Origin: Pseudomonas agronomica
GTDB lineage: Bacteria > Pseudomonadota > Gammaproteobacteria > Pseudomonadales > Pseudomonadaceae
Assembly: GCF_025917275.1 (NCBI RefSeq)
Contig: NZ_JAOSHO010000008.1
Coordinates: forward strand, 1-42,560
Length of the DNA stretch: 42,560 nucleotides
Reading direction: 5' to 3'
Every line of letters starts with the position of its first letter. Positions within the stretch are counted from its first letter, which is position 1. The notes under the pieces are model-generated. The model was given only the letters and a program-made list of their open reading frames with translations, was not told the origin of the DNA and did not search any database. Below, one piece after another: positions 41,445 through 42,560 of this stretch. Both the position numbers and the translations under genes were made by a program.

Positions 41445-42560
41445 GTGGCCACTTACTCGCTCGTTATTCGACGCTTGATGATCGTGTCACTGACCATCGT
41501 CGTCAGCCGTGCCATCACCAGCCCTTTGCTCACGCTGTTCCTGAGCAACAAGTTGGGCCTGGACCAACAGGACGTCGGCCTGCTGCTCGGCATCGCGGTG
41601 TTCACCGCCACCCTGCTGGCCCTCTACGGCGGCTACATCATCGACCGCCTGGAAAAGCGCCGGTTGCTGATCCTGGCGATGCTCTCCAGCGCCATCGGCT
41701 TCGTGCTGCTGACCTTCGCCGAAAACCTCTACCTGACCACCCTGACCGTCGTCATCACCGAGACAGCGTCCGCGTTGTTCCTTATCGGCTCCAAAGCGAT
41801 CCTCAGCGAAAACCTGCCCATCGGCCAGCGTGCCAAGGCGTTTTCCCTGCGCTACACCCTGACCAACATCGGCTACGCCACCGGTCCCATGCTCGGTGTG
41901 GTGATTGCCGGCGTCTATCCGATCGCGCCCTTCCTGATCGCCGCAGGCATCGCATTTGCGAGCATCTTCCTGATGACCGGCATCCCCAGCGACGCAACGT
42001 CGAAACCAGCCTTGACGCCACCGCCCAGTTTTCTCAAGACGCTGAAGACCCTGAAAAACGACCGCACCCTGATCATGTTCACCGGCGGCTGCCTGCTCAG
42101 CACCGTCGTACACGGCCGCTTCACCCTCTACCTGTCGCAGTACCTGCTGGTGACCCACGATTCCAAACGCGCTCTGCAAATCATGGCCGCCCTGCTCGCC
42201 TGCAACGCCATCACGGTCATCCTGCTGCAATACCAGATCGGTCGGTTCCTCGACCGCGAAAAGCTGCGCCACTGGATCGCCGCGGGCACCGGCCTGTTCA
42301 TCCTGGGCCTGGTCGGCTTCAGCCTGGCGGACGACATGGTGAGCTGGTGCGTGGCCATGTTCATCTTCACCCTCGGCGAGATGATCATCTACCCGGCCGA
42401 ATTCCTTTTCGTCGACACCCTGGCACCGGAAGAACTGCGCGGCAGCTACTACGGCGCCCAAAACCTCGCAGCCCTCGGTGGCGCCCTGAGCCCGGTGATC
42501 TGCGGCTACCTGCTGCTGCACACCCCGGCCCCGACCATGTTCTATGCCTTGAGCGCACTG
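41445..42560 (+). CDS. MFS transporter, C-terminus beyond the window
   Basis: An open frame of 372 codons from a GTG at 41445 runs to the window end without a stop. AAGGA lies 13 bases upstream; an ATG 12 codons in is the alternative start. The sequence has regular membrane helices. The MFS loop 2-3 motif appears as GGYIIDRLEKRRLL, and helix 4-5 contains SKAILSENLPIGQRAKAFSL. About ten of twelve expected helices are inside the window. The direction matches a drug/solute exporter of the DHA1 type, but no substrate can be named. It may export an intermediate of the preceding catabolic locus or be unrelated. Confidence 0.85.
   Translation, partial: MATYSLVIRRLMIVSLTIVVSRAITSPLLTLFLSNKLGLDQQDVGLLLGIAVFTATLLALYGGYIIDRLEKRRLLILAMLSSAIGFVLLTFAENLYLTTLTVVITETASALFLIGSKAILSENLPIGQRAKAFSLRYTLTNIGYATGPMLGVVIAGVYPIAPFLIAAGIAFASIFLMTGIPSDATSKPALTPPPSFLKTLKTLKNDRTLIMFTGGCLLSTVVHGRFTLYLSQYLLVTHDSKRALQIMAALLACNAITVILLQYQIGRFLDREKLRHWIAAGTGLFILGLVGFSLADDMVSWCVAMFIFTLGEMIIYPAEFLFVDTLAPEELRGSYYGAQNLAALGGALSPVICGYLLLHTPAPTMFYALSAL

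Overview
The window looks like chromosomal DNA of a fluorescent-group Pseudomonas. The evidence is high GC, an OprD-family porin, divergent rtcR/rtcBA, several sigma-54 regulators with matching -24/-12 promoters, and paired REP elements built on GTGGGAGCGAGCTTGCTCGC. I recognise no rRNA, tRNA, IS element, phage gene or CRISPR array. Every assignment comes from reading translations and motifs by eye; no database search was run.

Layout. (1) 83-11618 is a phosphorus-acquisition region. It starts with an OprD-like porin and a convergent phnDCEE-type importer operon whose substrate is uncertain. A LysR regulator follows, then a 2-aminoethylphosphonate (AEP) operon: importer ATPase, fused double permease, phosphonatase PhnX, binding protein and a TIGR03364-type FAD oxidoreductase. 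No phnW transaminase is present in the window. The oxidoreductase is therefore the best candidate for making the phosphonoacetaldehyde that PhnX cleaves.

(2) 11742-23732 is the most unusual part: a roughly 11 kb minus-strand biosynthetic cluster with a divergent TetR regulator. In transcription order it encodes an extended-SDR reductase, a degenerate AMP-forming ligase, a HAD-IB phosphatase, a class A flavin hydroxylase and a carrier protein with two live ACPs and one dead ACP. These are followed by a 1138-residue ketosynthase / decayed ketosynthase / AfsA-type double-hotdog enzyme, a START-like protein and a small outer-membrane barrel. AfsA domain, phosphatase, reductase and TetR regulator together resemble, in parts, the gamma-butyrolactone signal systems of Streptomyces. 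I do not recognise this combination as a described Pseudomonas pathway.

(3) 23733-25797 holds an alpha/beta-hydrolase remnant, nested palindromes and a tautomerase / DsbA-like / SDR operon; the SDR lacks its catalytic tyrosine. (4) 26241-30464 holds a membrane permease and an iron-type alcohol dehydrogenase behind a good sigma-54 promoter, with a PAS-containing sigma-54 activator upstream and a 24-base palindrome that may be its binding site. (5) 30461-34004 is the RNA-repair locus: rtcR, divergent rtcB with a sigma-54 promoter, and rtcA cut to less than half its length.

(6) 34077-42560 is a catabolic locus. It has a LysR regulator, a divergent ArgH-like lyase with altered substrate-site residues, a polar amino-acid ABC importer bracketed by two REP pairs, two overlapping NodB-fold hydrolase genes (the second lacking metal ligands), a short ORF, and an MFS transporter that runs off the window. 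The set suggests import of an N-substituted amino acid, amide or imide hydrolysis, and fumarate-releasing cleavage.
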